Below are positions 15,685-23,339 of a DNA stretch of 39,274 nt, piece after piece (the stretch's first letter is position 1; each line of letters begins with the position of its first letter). Under the pieces are notes generated by a model. It made no database searches, was not told the DNA's origin, and was given only the letters and a program-made list of their open reading frames with translations. Source of the DNA: a virus; IMG/VR virus record IMGVR_UViG_3300049847_000430, positions 1-39,274 of that record; one strand, given 5' to 3'. The position numbers and the translations under genes are program-made.

Positions 15685-16058
15685 TTTTTTTTTTCGTACT
15701 GAGGGAAAGAATGACTGAAAAGCTTTATTAACACGTTTGGTTCTTTAGTTTCGTAATAATAATCATCCGCCCAGGAACCTAGCTGAGCTGAGTTAAAAGT
15801 AAACCTAGATCCTGTTTCTCTGGCTGCCGCCTCGCAGGCGCAAAGAATATAATCCAAAAGTTCCTGGAGATAAAGATCATATTCGACATTATCAGAGCCG
15901 GCATTTTTTATTGAGATTATTTTTTGATTGATCTCAGAAAGTAAAAGATTTTTCCTCGACCCAAAAAGCGCCGTCGCCGTTGTTCCGAATTTACCTGGAA
16001 TTTCAATCCCATCGGAAAGGGTAAGAATAAATCTTTGCCTGGGAAGAAGTTGTAACAT
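15660..16058 (-). CDS. Tail assembly chaperone (G-like)
   Basis: A 132-residue helical protein (MLQLLPRQRFILTLSDGIEI, then SEINQKIISIKNAGSDNVE, LYLQELLDYILCACEAAARE), located between the tail tube and tape measure genes, the conserved place for the tail chaperone. It does not itself enter the virion in known systems; it coats the tape measure during assembly. Near its end the coding sequence runs through ten A (KK codons), after which the zero frame stops eight codons later while the -1 frame stays open for 111 codons. It starts one base before the tube gene stop. Confidence 0.75.
   Translation of the reverse strand: MLQLLPRQRFILTLSDGIEIPGKFGTTATALFGSRKNLLLSEINQKIISIKNAGSDNVEYDLYLQELLDYILCACEAAARETGSRFTFNSAQLGSWADDYYYETKEPNVLIKLFSHSFPQYEKKNQELTVAN
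15685..15694 (-). promoter_or_regulatory. -1 ribosomal frameshift site (A tract)
   Basis: Ten consecutive A on the minus strand read as GAA AAA AAA AAT. The heptamer A AAA AAA lets two Lys tRNAs slip back one base, after which reading continues AAA TCA GGA into the open extension frame. This is the standard heptamer for -1 frameshifting. A homopolymer miscount by sequencing is the alternative, but the position upstream of the tape measure gene argues for function. Confidence 0.75.
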
Positions 16059-16059
16059 A

Positions 16060-16476
16060 TTAAGCTGTTATGTCAATATCACCTGAACCATTAAATGTGA
16101 ATGTAGCTGAAACTTTACCACCCTGAGCCAAGGTCTCGCCGTATTGAGATAAATAACCCTGCATCTGCCTATAATAAAGTGATCCACTGGTAAACTTAAT
16201 ATAAATAAGCGTTTTACTCGTTACCCACTCAATGACTTTATCTGATCCCCACTCACTCGCCCCATTAGGGGTAGTATTCAAAATAAATTCCCCGGTAAAA
16301 CTTATATCACTGGCTCCCGTCGAAATAAGAGTACCGCAATCCGTTTCATCTTTAACGAGTGTATTGTTTATTGTCAAACCGGAAAGTTTTTTACAAACAA
16401 CATTTTTATAAGTTATGCCGTCGGTGCTGATCGCTATCGGAACGGCTGAGGCTAAAATCGGGGTTGGGTTGCTCAT
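16060..16476 (-). CDS. Major tail (tube) protein
   Basis: A 138-residue protein with the TP901-1-type tail-tube pattern: an N-terminal segment (MSNPTPILASAVPIAISTDG, ITYKNVVCKKL), a loop with ETDCGTLISTGASD, and C-terminal strands (SLYYRQMQGYLSQYGETLAQ, KVSATFTFNGSGDIDITA). It would polymerise into the tube around the tape measure. The short length (family often 130-200) and the position between tail terminator and tail chaperone support this. It has no extra C-terminal Ig domain, unlike the second tube-like protein at 10.5-11.2 kb. The start is the first ATG, preceded by a T-rich, SD-less leader. Confidence 0.75.
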   Translation of the reverse strand: MSNPTPILASAVPIAISTDGITYKNVVCKKLSGLTINNTLVKDETDCGTLISTGASDISFTGEFILNTTPNGASEWGSDKVIEWVTSKTLIYIKFTSGSLYYRQMQGYLSQYGETLAQGGKVSATFTFNGSGDIDITA

Positions 16477-16480
16477 TATT

Positions 16481-16927
16481 TTAAGATTGTTGGGTTATTA
16501 TTGCCGAAATTGTCATTTGCTTCTGTAAAATCGTTTCCGTTGGGCTTATCTGGATCAATCCGCTAACTGCACTATCCTTTTTTACCTCCTGAATCAAGAA
16601 TCCTGACTGAGTGACCAAATTATCACTATGGGGCAAATTTAGTAATAAAATTAATATCGAATCAGAAATATCGTCCAAGGCATCTTTTGAAGTTTCTGAC
16701 TGTGTCCGGTTGATTATCAAAATATCTATCGAAGATCGGGTCTCCCAGGCGCAATCAGTCTCAGTAATATCTGTCTCGCGTTGAGTCGAATAAAGCACAT
16801 ATAAATTGGGTTGATCGCCGGTGAATATTTTTTCATCATAGATTTTTACCTGAGAACCTTTATAAATCACGTTCCCGCTAAGGGTTTGGTGAATCGCTTT
16901 GCGAAAAGGTTTCATGGTATCTCTCAT
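16481..16927 (-). CDS. Tail terminator / tail completion protein
   Basis: A 148-residue alpha/beta protein in the slot of DUF3168-type tail terminators, between the gp10-like protein and the tube gene. Features: MRDTMKPFRKAIHQTLSG at the start, then VPNL-like 'GDQPNLYVLYSTQRETDITE', a strand region (RSSIDILIINRTQSETSKDA), the helix ALDDISDSILILLLNLPHS, and a final beta hairpin (QKQMTISAIITQQS). These match the usual 'strand - helix - strand' order of tail terminators, which cap the tube and join it to the head. The ATG overlaps the upstream stop as ATGA. Confidence 0.65.
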   Translation of the reverse strand: MRDTMKPFRKAIHQTLSGNVIYKGSQVKIYDEKIFTGDQPNLYVLYSTQRETDITETDCAWETRSSIDILIINRTQSETSKDALDDISDSILILLLNLPHSDNLVTQSGFLIQEVKKDSAVSGLIQISPTETILQKQMTISAIITQQS

Positions 16928-17427
16928 AACTGCGAAATTAATTGTTTAAGATCACGTAAAAGCTGCTGTTCAATAATCGGTTTTTGAACAAAGAAATAAG
17001 GATGAGGTCTAACGCCTTTTTTAATGATCGAAATAAATATCGGCCATTGAAGTGAAGCGGGTAAACCCTTTCTCAGTACCCAGGAATAAATTAATTCTTT
17101 TACGTTTCCACCCGAGGATCCACCCATAAATGTCGAAGCATAATTTTGAAACTCAGAAGGGACATTCACCCTGCTCTTTGTTCCCCATTCCATGTAAGCA
17201 GAGTACTCTTTATTTCCATCTACTTCCCATTTACCATTTTCAATTTGCTTTGACGAAATGACTCCTAGTTTACCAACGTCTTTTGGTGCTTGCCTTGCGG
17301 CAAGTAACGACCATTGATCTGCTGCATCTTTAGCGATAAAATTCAAATTTGCAGGAAATTTTTCCTGAAGTTCTTTCATTTTGTTTTGAAACTGATCAAA
17401 GCCTGATATGTTTATTGAGTTAGGCAT
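16924..17427 (-). CDS. HK97 gp10-like tail-component protein
   Basis: A 167-residue protein beginning MPNSINISGFDQFQNKMKEL. Thirteen more codons are open upstream, but they overlap the neighbour and encode a basic KKLKLCGK string, so I take the inner ATG, which overlaps the previous stop by 8 bases. Diagnostic features are the helix LQEKFPANLNFIAKDAADQW, the 'ARQAPKDVGKLGVISSKQIE' segment, 'YSAYMEWGTKSRVNVPSEF' (the EWGT motif of gp10-like neck proteins), and 'GVRPHPYFFVQKPIIEQQL' near the end. This family takes part in head-tail joining or tail assembly. Confidence 0.8.
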   Translation of the reverse strand: MPNSINISGFDQFQNKMKELQEKFPANLNFIAKDAADQWSLLAARQAPKDVGKLGVISSKQIENGKWEVDGNKEYSAYMEWGTKSRVNVPSEFQNYASTFMGGSSGGNVKELIYSWVLRKGLPASLQWPIFISIIKKGVRPHPYFFVQKPIIEQQLLRDLKQLISQL

Positions 17428-18067
17428 TTTTCCACACAATTTCAATTTTTTCCCCACCAGGAGCACCTATGTTGATAAAAGTCACTATCCCTGTACTATC
17501 GTCAAAGGTAAAATCAGTTCCTTCACTTAAAACTGTTCCTTCCCTGGCAAGTGAAAGAATTGTTATCGAGAATCCGGGTTGAGCAACTAAATCGGTATCT
17601 GAAACAGTCAATCCGCCTGCAGATAAAGTAAGTTGAAGTTTAAAAACACCCACGCTTGCGGGTAAATAAGATCCATCGGTTATTGGCGTACTATTCAGGG
17701 CAAATTGTTTTTCAACATTTAACCGGAACTTATAAAAGTTCTTTATTTCGTCTATAACTTCCCATGAATCAATAGTATATCTGAAGTTCAGAATATCAAT
17801 TTTAGTATCAATTCTTAAATTGTTATGGATCCCGTCCTGAAAGCGGCAGATCATTTCAAAGCTTTCTTTATCCGAAATCATCCCCTGAAGCAGACTTCGA
17901 CCGCCTCCTGACTTTCTTAGTTTACATCTTGTTGTTAGAAGAGTTGAGTAAGAATCATTCAAGCCTCCGGTTAAAACAGCATCGCGGTCTGTTGTTGCAT
18001 TTGCCGTAGGTGTGTTTACTTTGAAAATTGCCGTTTGGCGTAATTGGCCTATATGAAAGTTTTTCAT
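17420..18067 (-). CDS. Head closure / head-tail joining protein with extra C-terminal domain
   Basis: A 215-residue protein. Residues 1-118 look like the SPP1 gp16/HK97 head-tail adaptor fold: IGQLRQTAIFKVNTPTANA, YSTLLTTRCKLRKSGGGRSL, MICRFQDGIHNNLRIDTKID, FRYTIDSWEVIDEIKNFYKF, LNVEKQ. The remaining about 95 residues form an added beta domain (SITILSLAREGTVLSEGTDF, TFDDSTGIVTFIN, GGEKIEIVWKN). That pattern recurs in two tail proteins encoded at 10.2-11.2 kb. Adaptors of this family usually stop near 115 residues, so the extension is unusual and probably projects from the neck. Confidence 0.7.
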   Translation of the reverse strand: MKNFHIGQLRQTAIFKVNTPTANATTDRDAVLTGGLNDSYSTLLTTRCKLRKSGGGRSLLQGMISDKESFEMICRFQDGIHNNLRIDTKIDILNFRYTIDSWEVIDEIKNFYKFRLNVEKQFALNSTPITDGSYLPASVGVFKLQLTLSAGGLTVSDTDLVAQPGFSITILSLAREGTVLSEGTDFTFDDSTGIVTFINIGAPGGEKIEIVWKNA

Positions 18068-18068
18068 A

Positions 18069-18620
18069 TCAAAACCAAAGGTAACGTTTATAAGGAAGTG
18101 CTAATATCCTGGCCGCCTCACAGATTCCCTGTGTTTTCTGTTCGAAAGTATCTCCCCGATTTTCATATCTGTAAGCTATTTCAGTAAGGATAGCAAGTTT
18201 TAAATCCTCTGGGACTGTCATATATCCAGCCCAATAAATAAGCCTGTAACGAAGGCCTGTGAAGGTTTGGAATGTCTTAAAACCGCCACCGTCAAAATTC
18301 CAACTATCCGTAGCTGTTTCATAAGCCACCGGCCCGCTTCCCGTAGCTCCTGAAGAAACACTTACCTCAATAATATCTGTCACAGGGCCATAAGGAAGTT
18401 CGTTTTCGGAGTCGAAAAAAAGATAAGCTGTTATCTGTTGCCTTACGATTGAAATATGGCAAAAATTCTCAATAGCCCTCCTGCATTGAGTAATTAAAGA
18501 AGTGATCTTAGTATCGTCGTCAGTGAAGTCAATTGTTAATTGATTTTTTGCTTGAGCAAGTGTCACCGGCTCTGTTGGTGAATATTCGTACCTATCTACT
18601 GAAATGACCTGATTTGACAT
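18069..18620 (-). CDS. Head-tail connector protein (gp6-like)
   Basis: A 183-residue protein with the gp6-like connector pattern: VTLAQAKNQLTIDFTDDDTK followed by ITSLITQCRRAIENFCHISI (two helices packed around the ring) and, later, LRYRLIYWAGYMTVPEDLKL, then ILTEIAYRYENRGDT and RILALPYKRYLWF. This family forms a ring under the portal. The middle (GPVTDIIEVSVSSGATGSGP) is a beta insertion. It overlaps the GT4 gene encoded just upstream by 29 bases, so the sugar cassette is inserted without a gap next to the neck genes. Confidence 0.85.
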   Translation of the reverse strand: MSNQVISVDRYEYSPTEPVTLAQAKNQLTIDFTDDDTKITSLITQCRRAIENFCHISIVRQQITAYLFFDSENELPYGPVTDIIEVSVSSGATGSGPVAYETATDSWNFDGGGFKTFQTFTGLRYRLIYWAGYMTVPEDLKLAILTEIAYRYENRGDTFEQKTQGICEAARILALPYKRYLWF

Positions 18621-19641
18621 TTATTAAAAATTGTTCTAAGCCTTCCAATTCTTTAAGCGGGTCGAGTTCCCTGCTTCTCTGTTTACAAAGTAACGACTTT
18701 TTAGAATAAAATTCAGGATCATCAAATTGCCTGATCGCTTCGATCCATTCTGAAGAGTCCCCAATATCCACACAAGCGCCGCCAGGTCGTTCAGGTTTTA
18801 TTTCCCTGCCGATAAAATAACCGGCATAATCACAGTTCTCTAAAAGCCCAGGCGTTGGTGTACAGACTACTGGAATACCCGAACACATGGCTTCGGTCGC
18901 TGTGCGACCCCAACTCTCATAATCGGAAGGCATGAGCAGAAGTCTTGTCTTTCGGTAAGTATCTAAAATATTAGGTGTATTGGGAACTAAAGTAAAATTC
19001 GGAAGCTGTAAGAGTTTATTTATAATATCTACCTGTGAAAGTCCCAAGACTCCAGGGTTGTCATAAGAACCTATGACGCCTAAGAATTTTTTATCAGGCA
19101 TCGCTTTTACGATGTTATAAAACATCATTCCACCCTTACGTTCATTCAAAGAAACAAGTGTAATATATTCTCTCTCTGAAGGGTCTCCAGTGTCATAAAC
19201 TCTATAATCACATGGAGGATGCAGAACATATCCGGGTTGCTTATAGCCAATTTTTAAACGAATCCAATTTGAATTAAAAACGATAAATGTATTTTCATTT
19301 GATTGCATGATTGAAGGATAAGGAATATCATTGTGTACAAAATGAACTAAAGGCTTTCTCGTCTCTTTAGACATGATTATTGAATACTGAGTCATATCTA
19401 GATGAGTGAGAATAATATCCGGTACCCGGTAAGTATCGACCTTTGAAATAGCAGAACCGACCATACAATATACTCCCTGGTATTCGTAATCCTGCTTAAT
19501 ACCATATTTAGAAGCATGATGTAAAGCAACTCTGCATTGGTGACCCTTGCCTATCATGTACTGAAATACTTGATGCATCATTGCCTCGCTTCCGCAGTTA
19601 TGTGTCGGTAAGTATAAATGTATAGAAGCAAGAAGTTTCAC
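18592..19641 (-). CDS. GT4-family glycosyltransferase
   Basis: A 349-residue GT-B-type enzyme that would move a sugar from a nucleotide-sugar donor to an unknown acceptor. The N-terminal part has HNCGSEAMMHQVFQYMIGKG (a GSE-type substrate loop) and FVHNDIPYPSIM; a linker LHPPCDYRVYD follows. The C-terminal Rossmann domain shows LVSLNERKGGMMFYNIVKAM and the GT4 signature MPSDYESWGRTATEAMCSGI followed by PVVCTPTPG, containing the E-x7-E pair that binds the donor. It closes a run of coupled sugar-transfer genes (ATGA with the upstream 83-residue gene) and overlaps the connector gene. Confidence 0.88.
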   Translation of the reverse strand: MKLLASIHLYLPTHNCGSEAMMHQVFQYMIGKGHQCRVALHHASKYGIKQDYEYQGVYCMVGSAISKVDTYRVPDIILTHLDMTQYSIIMSKETRKPLVHFVHNDIPYPSIMQSNENTFIVFNSNWIRLKIGYKQPGYVLHPPCDYRVYDTGDPSEREYITLVSLNERKGGMMFYNIVKAMPDKKFLGVIGSYDNPGVLGLSQVDIINKLLQLPNFTLVPNTPNILDTYRKTRLLLMPSDYESWGRTATEAMCSGIPVVCTPTPGLLENCDYAGYFIGREIKPERPGGACVDIGDSSEWIEAIRQFDDPEFYSKKSLLCKQRSRELDPLKELEGLEQFLINVKSGHFSR

Positions 19642-19889
19642 TTATATAAATTAATCAACTCATCCACTGTTAATGCAATGTAATTTTCTTTCCGCCATGC
19701 CGAGAAATGAGGAGTTATCATTTTTGGAGAAGGATATTCCGTTAATTCAGATTGTAAAAGATATTCAATGTTCTTACTTTCTAAATTAAGTATTATAACC
19801 TGAACTCCTATTATTGTAGCTCTTAAAGGTTTATTCCATTCAAATGAATAAACCTTATCTCCGATATTAAATTTTGTTTCAATTGTCAT
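19638..19889 (-). CDS. Hypothetical protein, 83 aa, KOW/SH3-like
   Basis: A small beta-rich protein with the pattern FNIGDKVYSFEWNKPLRATI followed by IGVQVIILN. This resembles the 'IGDxVy' entry of small SH3-like barrels common in Bacteroidota phages and prophages. It ends HFSAWRKENYIALTVDELIN. It is ATGA-coupled on both sides and embedded between GT11- and GT4-type genes. I see no catalytic motif and assign no function; it may simply travel with the cassette. Confidence 0.6.
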   Translation of the reverse strand: MTIETKFNIGDKVYSFEWNKPLRATIIGVQVIILNLESKNIEYLLQSELTEYPSPKMITPHFSAWRKENYIALTVDELINLYK

Positions 19890-20698
19890 ATTATTATCGC
19901 GTTAGATGGATAAAGAGTGTCAAAGTTAAGCCCATTAGCCTGAGCACCGAACCAATGTTTTGGCATGACTATTTTCTTCTCTGGGTGAGTTCCGAGTAAA
20001 GCAGCCATATGTGAGAAAGAACTATTGGCACAAATAAAGGATTTGCATTTTTTCATAAAAACGAAATCGGCCATATAATCAGGCTTTTCATATTTTAAAA
20101 AATCATCCTCGTCCATGTATTCGGCCAGAATCTTAAAAGAATATCCTTCGATTGTCGAAAACAATTCCTTTGCATCTTTGGCATCATCGGTGAATATTAA
20201 AAATTTAGTTCCTTCAGGAAATTGAGCCATTGCCTTTTCATAATAGTCTCTAGAACAGCGGGGATGATAAGCATTTTGATCGTTTATATAATCTCCGGCT
20301 CTGAAATGAACGGCGACTCTATCCATTTGTTCGGGTTCAAATTTAAAAGTAAAATACCACCTTATTTTTTCTATGCAATGATCAAAAAACTTTATACTCT
20401 GAAAATGTGAAGGTGAAAGATTCCAATTTCCCTGAGGTAAATAAAGCTCTCTGTAATTCCAGAAATAAGGATAGTTCTGAAAGCTTAGTGTCTCGTCAAG
20501 TTCAGGCAGTGGGTTTACAAGGTATTTCCATACCTCAATATCTTCCTTTGTCCCGAATCGTTCGACCATATCCCACACAACGAACTTAGGAAAAGCATAA
20601 GGTTGATGGCTTTTAATCGCTGTTCCTATTGTTCCGGCTATCTGAAAAAGACAATTACCAAAACGTCCCTGGCGACCAAGTTCTTTAAAAGTGATCAT
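19886..20698 (-). CDS. GT11-family (alpha-1,2-fucosyltransferase-like) glycosyltransferase
   Basis: A 270-residue protein starting MITFKELGRQGRFGNCLFQI. I choose this ATG because it overlaps the upstream stop as ATGA. GRFGNCLFQIAGTIGTA is the N-terminal GT11 motif (G-x-GNQ/CxFQ), VAVHFRAGDYIND corresponds to the H-x-R-x-G-D-Y donor-binding motif, TKFLIFTDDAKDAKELF to the FSDD-type motif, and FVFMKKCKSFICANSSFSHM followed by AALLG to the third conserved block. These enzymes typically add fucose in alpha-1,2 linkage using GDP-fucose; a related deoxysugar is possible here. The donor would have to come from the host. It is rare to find this family inside a phage structural operon. Confidence 0.85.
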   Translation of the reverse strand: MITFKELGRQGRFGNCLFQIAGTIGTAIKSHQPYAFPKFVVWDMVERFGTKEDIEVWKYLVNPLPELDETLSFQNYPYFWNYRELYLPQGNWNLSPSHFQSIKFFDHCIEKIRWYFTFKFEPEQMDRVAVHFRAGDYINDQNAYHPRCSRDYYEKAMAQFPEGTKFLIFTDDAKDAKELFSTIEGYSFKILAEYMDEDDFLKYEKPDYMADFVFMKKCKSFICANSSFSHMAALLGTHPEKKIVMPKHWFGAQANGLNFDTLYPSNAIII

Positions 20699-21300
20699 CT
20701 CTTTTCCTCCCATTTTTCAACATGATCATGTAAGAAGTGAGTTCTGAAAAAATATTGATAATCAGTTAAAGGGTTTTTGTTCACTTCATGAAACAGTTTA
20801 TAATAATCATTTCTCACAAAGATTAAATTTCCGGTATGACATAAAAGAAAATATCCCTTCTCAATTCCAAGTTCGACCATAGGCTTATAACTTGTTCCTA
20901 AATTGGGTTCGCAAATTACATTTTCTTCCGGGTGGATACCTGAGTTAATTTCAATGATCACAATATCCGGATAACCTTCATAAGCTTCCCAGATATAATA
21001 ATCGTTCAGATCAATGTCAATGCTTAAAATATTACAGTCAGGTATTTCTTCATTTACGTTCTCTTCAGTTACAAATAATTTGCTTATGCCTTCTTCCATA
21101 GGATCGGAGTCAAAATAATAACATTGCCAGTTAGGATTCCCAACCAAAAAGTAAATGTTTGAATAGTATTTTTTTGTCGGTGCTCCGAACTCAACCGCGA
21201 TTCCTTTAAGTCCTATTCTCCGAATACATTCTTTTAAAATACCTTCCTCTCCATTCTGTGAGGTTCCTGAGTAATTATATTTATCGAAGAAACTAAGCAT
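20695..21300 (-). CDS. FkbM-like methyltransferase-fold protein
   Basis: A 201-residue protein. SQNGEEGILKECIRRIGLKG, then VEFGAPTKKYYSNIYFLVG, PNWQCYYFDSDP, NILSIDIDLNDYYIWEA and PDIVIIEINSG follow the order of blocks in FkbM-like SAM-dependent methyltransferases often found next to glycosyltransferases. In the usual family motif the first block continues with an acidic/glycine pair (VEFGAxDGxxxSN); here that is APTKK, so SAM binding may be altered or lost. It overlaps the GT2 gene by 8 bases and the GT11 gene as ATGA. Sugar O-methylation, or a non-catalytic role, are both possible. Confidence 0.65.
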   Translation of the reverse strand: MLSFFDKYNYSGTSQNGEEGILKECIRRIGLKGIAVEFGAPTKKYYSNIYFLVGNPNWQCYYFDSDPMEEGISKLFVTEENVNEEIPDCNILSIDIDLNDYYIWEAYEGYPDIVIIEINSGIHPEENVICEPNLGTSYKPMVELGIEKGYFLLCHTGNLIFVRNDYYKLFHEVNKNPLTDYQYFFRTHFLHDHVEKWEEKR

Positions 21301-22000
21301 TTTTAAATTTATTGATTACATATTCTCGTTCCCAGAGTCTCACATTTCCATTACAAGCCGTTTTGCTCTGCTGGCCTTCCCATTCCCTAACATTAATAGC
21401 TGTATCAACAAAAGCAGGTTCACCATATTTTAATTGCATACGAGTGTAAAACTCGCAATCCATTAGCCAGATAAGATTTTCATCAAAAGTAATATCGGTT
21501 TTTCTGAAAGCCATTGCCGAAGGACAACCGTAAGTATTACACCCTTCAGCGAGTCCTTTATCATGACTGAATAGATCGAAGTTAGGATAAGGATTGTGAG
21601 TTATCCTCCCTGACTCTCGATGTTCTGATCTGCAGAAAGCCCAATCCTTTCCATTTAATGATTTTACAAACCTGTTCATCGTATATGAATAAATAAAATA
21701 ATCATCGCAAAACATCGGCTTAATAATATCTCCCTCCGATTTGCTGATTGCATTATTCATATTAATTGAACTTTTTCCCCTTGAACCGTTATGAAAATAT
21801 TTAATCAAAGAGTTGGGTAAAGCATTTTGCAAATTAAATTCTAAAATCCATTGGTAGATTGAATAATCTTTACTATCATCGCTGATAATAATTTCATATT
21901 TACCGAAATAATCCTGCATAAGAATCGACCCGAGAAGATGCTCAAGAAATCGTATTGCATTTCCAGACATATCACTTGTAATGATGCAGATACTTACCAT
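21293..22000 (-). CDS. GT2-family glycosyltransferase
   Basis: A 235-residue GT-A-fold enzyme. The start MVSICIITSDMSGNAIRFLE and GSILMQDYFGKYEIIISDDS is the family-2 entry: first strand, helix, and the SDDS donor-binding acidic pair. 'DIIKPMFCDDYFIY' gives the metal-binding D-x-D-like region and 'GCPSAMAFRKTDITFDENL, IWLMDCEFYTRM' corresponds to the acceptor/catalytic part (DCEFYTRM resembles the D-x-E/W-F-x-R block of GT2). No membrane segment. It is shorter than most bacterial GT2 enzymes but keeps all main blocks. Substrate unknown. Confidence 0.8.
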   Translation of the reverse strand: MVSICIITSDMSGNAIRFLEHLLGSILMQDYFGKYEIIISDDSKDYSIYQWILEFNLQNALPNSLIKYFHNGSRGKSSINMNNAISKSEGDIIKPMFCDDYFIYSYTMNRFVKSLNGKDWAFCRSEHRESGRITHNPYPNFDLFSHDKGLAEGCNTYGCPSAMAFRKTDITFDENLIWLMDCEFYTRMQLKYGEPAFVDTAINVREWEGQQSKTACNGNVRLWEREYVINKFKNA

Positions 22001-22737
22001 TCTGGGTTGTTTGAATTACCAAAACCTCTGTTTCTTTTTCTATGATGATTTATTATAGCCGGGTAATCATCGCCGGGAAGCTTCATGTCAAGCCTGTGCA
22101 TATTTGTAAGCGAAGGGAACCAATGCAGGGGAATTTTATATTTAATCCTTAAACAGCCTAAAATAGCCTGATCATGCCGGTGATCGGCGAAATTGGGAAC
22201 ATTCGGAATAATAGAGGGAAAATCATCAATCATTCCAGGCATCTGGCAATATAAAAGCCATTCCTTTACAAATTTTTTACTTGCCTCGTTTATATAATAT
22301 ATTTGAAAAGAAGCTTGCGGTTGTTTGCTTCCAATAGTATTATCACCTGGACATATTGGAAGTATTCTATTTATTACATCCATTTTACACCATTCCACAT
22401 GAGCAAACCCGTTATTAAAAAGCATTACATTTTCCTTCATGCACTTGATGACCTGTTTCACATCTCCCACAAATTCCTGACCAGCATCACTCCAAATTAA
22501 AATATCTCCTTCCTGACAACCTAACATTGCTTTGTAAATATGATAAGGCTTCCACAGCCAAAAGCCAGCACCCCTTTTTGCCTCCAAAATTTCTTTATTA
22601 AATTCTCTGAATGTCGGGTCAATAGTATTTGGATTCTGCGGCCAGCAAATATCTACCCCATTTTTTAAAGCAGACTCGACACAAAGATTCATACTTTGGC
22701 TCATTGAATCATCTGCATATGTTACAAGCCTGATCAT
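21994..22737 (-). CDS. WLWKPY-type glycosyltransferase-like protein
   Basis: A 247-residue protein. GAGFWLWKPYHIYKAML followed by GDILIWSDAGQEFVG and, later, FADHRHDQAILGCLRIKYK are the marks of a family found in polysaccharide loci of bacteria and in large viruses, usually annotated as unknown or as glycosyltransferase-like. The SDAG motif after a hydrophobic strand is a D-x-D-like metal site, and HRHDQAIL resembles the C-terminal HxxDQ block of GT-A enzymes of the GT32/GT8 type. I therefore infer sugar transfer. It is coupled to the GT25-like gene (ATGA) and to the GT2 gene (7-base overlap). Confidence 0.65.
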   Translation of the reverse strand: MIRLVTYADDSMSQSMNLCVESALKNGVDICWPQNPNTIDPTFREFNKEILEAKRGAGFWLWKPYHIYKAMLGCQEGDILIWSDAGQEFVGDVKQVIKCMKENVMLFNNGFAHVEWCKMDVINRILPICPGDNTIGSKQPQASFQIYYINEASKKFVKEWLLYCQMPGMIDDFPSIIPNVPNFADHRHDQAILGCLRIKYKIPLHWFPSLTNMHRLDMKLPGDDYPAIINHHRKRNRGFGNSNNPEW

Positions 22738-23339
22738 AGATTTTGTTTGAGCCAGCGATTACCCTCTTTATGACAATAGGTATAATCTGCCCAGGTATTC
22801 CATATTTCACTTTTTCGGGGTCGTTGATAGGCGATCATCGGGTTAAGAACATAACTTCTCCCCTGGTTTAAAATATTATGTCGTAGCCAGTCATCAAAGA
22901 CCATACAGCCTTCTGTCTTATATTCGTCGGTAACGAATTTAAAGTTTTCCAGAATAAACTGAACACATTCTGCTGAGTAAAGAGTTGCATGAGATTGAAA
23001 ACAATTATGAAGTTTGGCTAAATTCTTTGAATAAAATGTAGGCATCTGCCAGACCGTTGTGTCAAATCCTAAAATATTACCACCTAAATGAATGGTCATA
23101 AAATATTCAGGATAATCAAAAAACGGAAGTGGATAAGTATCAAAACATACATCATCTTCAAATAGCATCAAATCATCTCCCTCTGCAAGTTTCATACATT
23201 CATAAACAGATTTATTAAAAGCAAGTACTCTATTATCTTCTACAATAGCATCAAATCTTTCAACATTCAATCCGACTCGTTTAAATTCCGCTTCAGCCTG
23301 TTCCCAGTCAGTTCCCATTGTTATGCAAAGGGCTTTCAT
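22734..23339 (-). CDS. GT25-like glycosyltransferase
   Basis: A 201-residue protein. It starts MKALCITMGTDWEQAEAEFK, GLNVERFDAIV, the usual opening of GT25 (LPS/collagen-type) enzymes in which the first strand is followed by a helix and an 'xxRFDAI' strand. 'LAFNKSVYECMKLAEGDDLM' followed by LFEDDVCF carries the E-D-D metal-binding motif, and 'SHATLYSAECVQFILENF' plus 'GCMVFDDWLRHNIL' match the acceptor region and the D-x-x-L block. It is the first gene of the coupled sugar-transfer run in the direction of transcription and overlaps the small 63-residue gene as ATGA. Confidence 0.75.
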   Translation of the reverse strand: MKALCITMGTDWEQAEAEFKRVGLNVERFDAIVEDNRVLAFNKSVYECMKLAEGDDLMLFEDDVCFDTYPLPFFDYPEYFMTIHLGGNILGFDTTVWQMPTFYSKNLAKLHNCFQSHATLYSAECVQFILENFKFVTDEYKTEGCMVFDDWLRHNILNQGRSYVLNPMIAYQRPRKSEIWNTWADYTYCHKEGNRWLKQNL

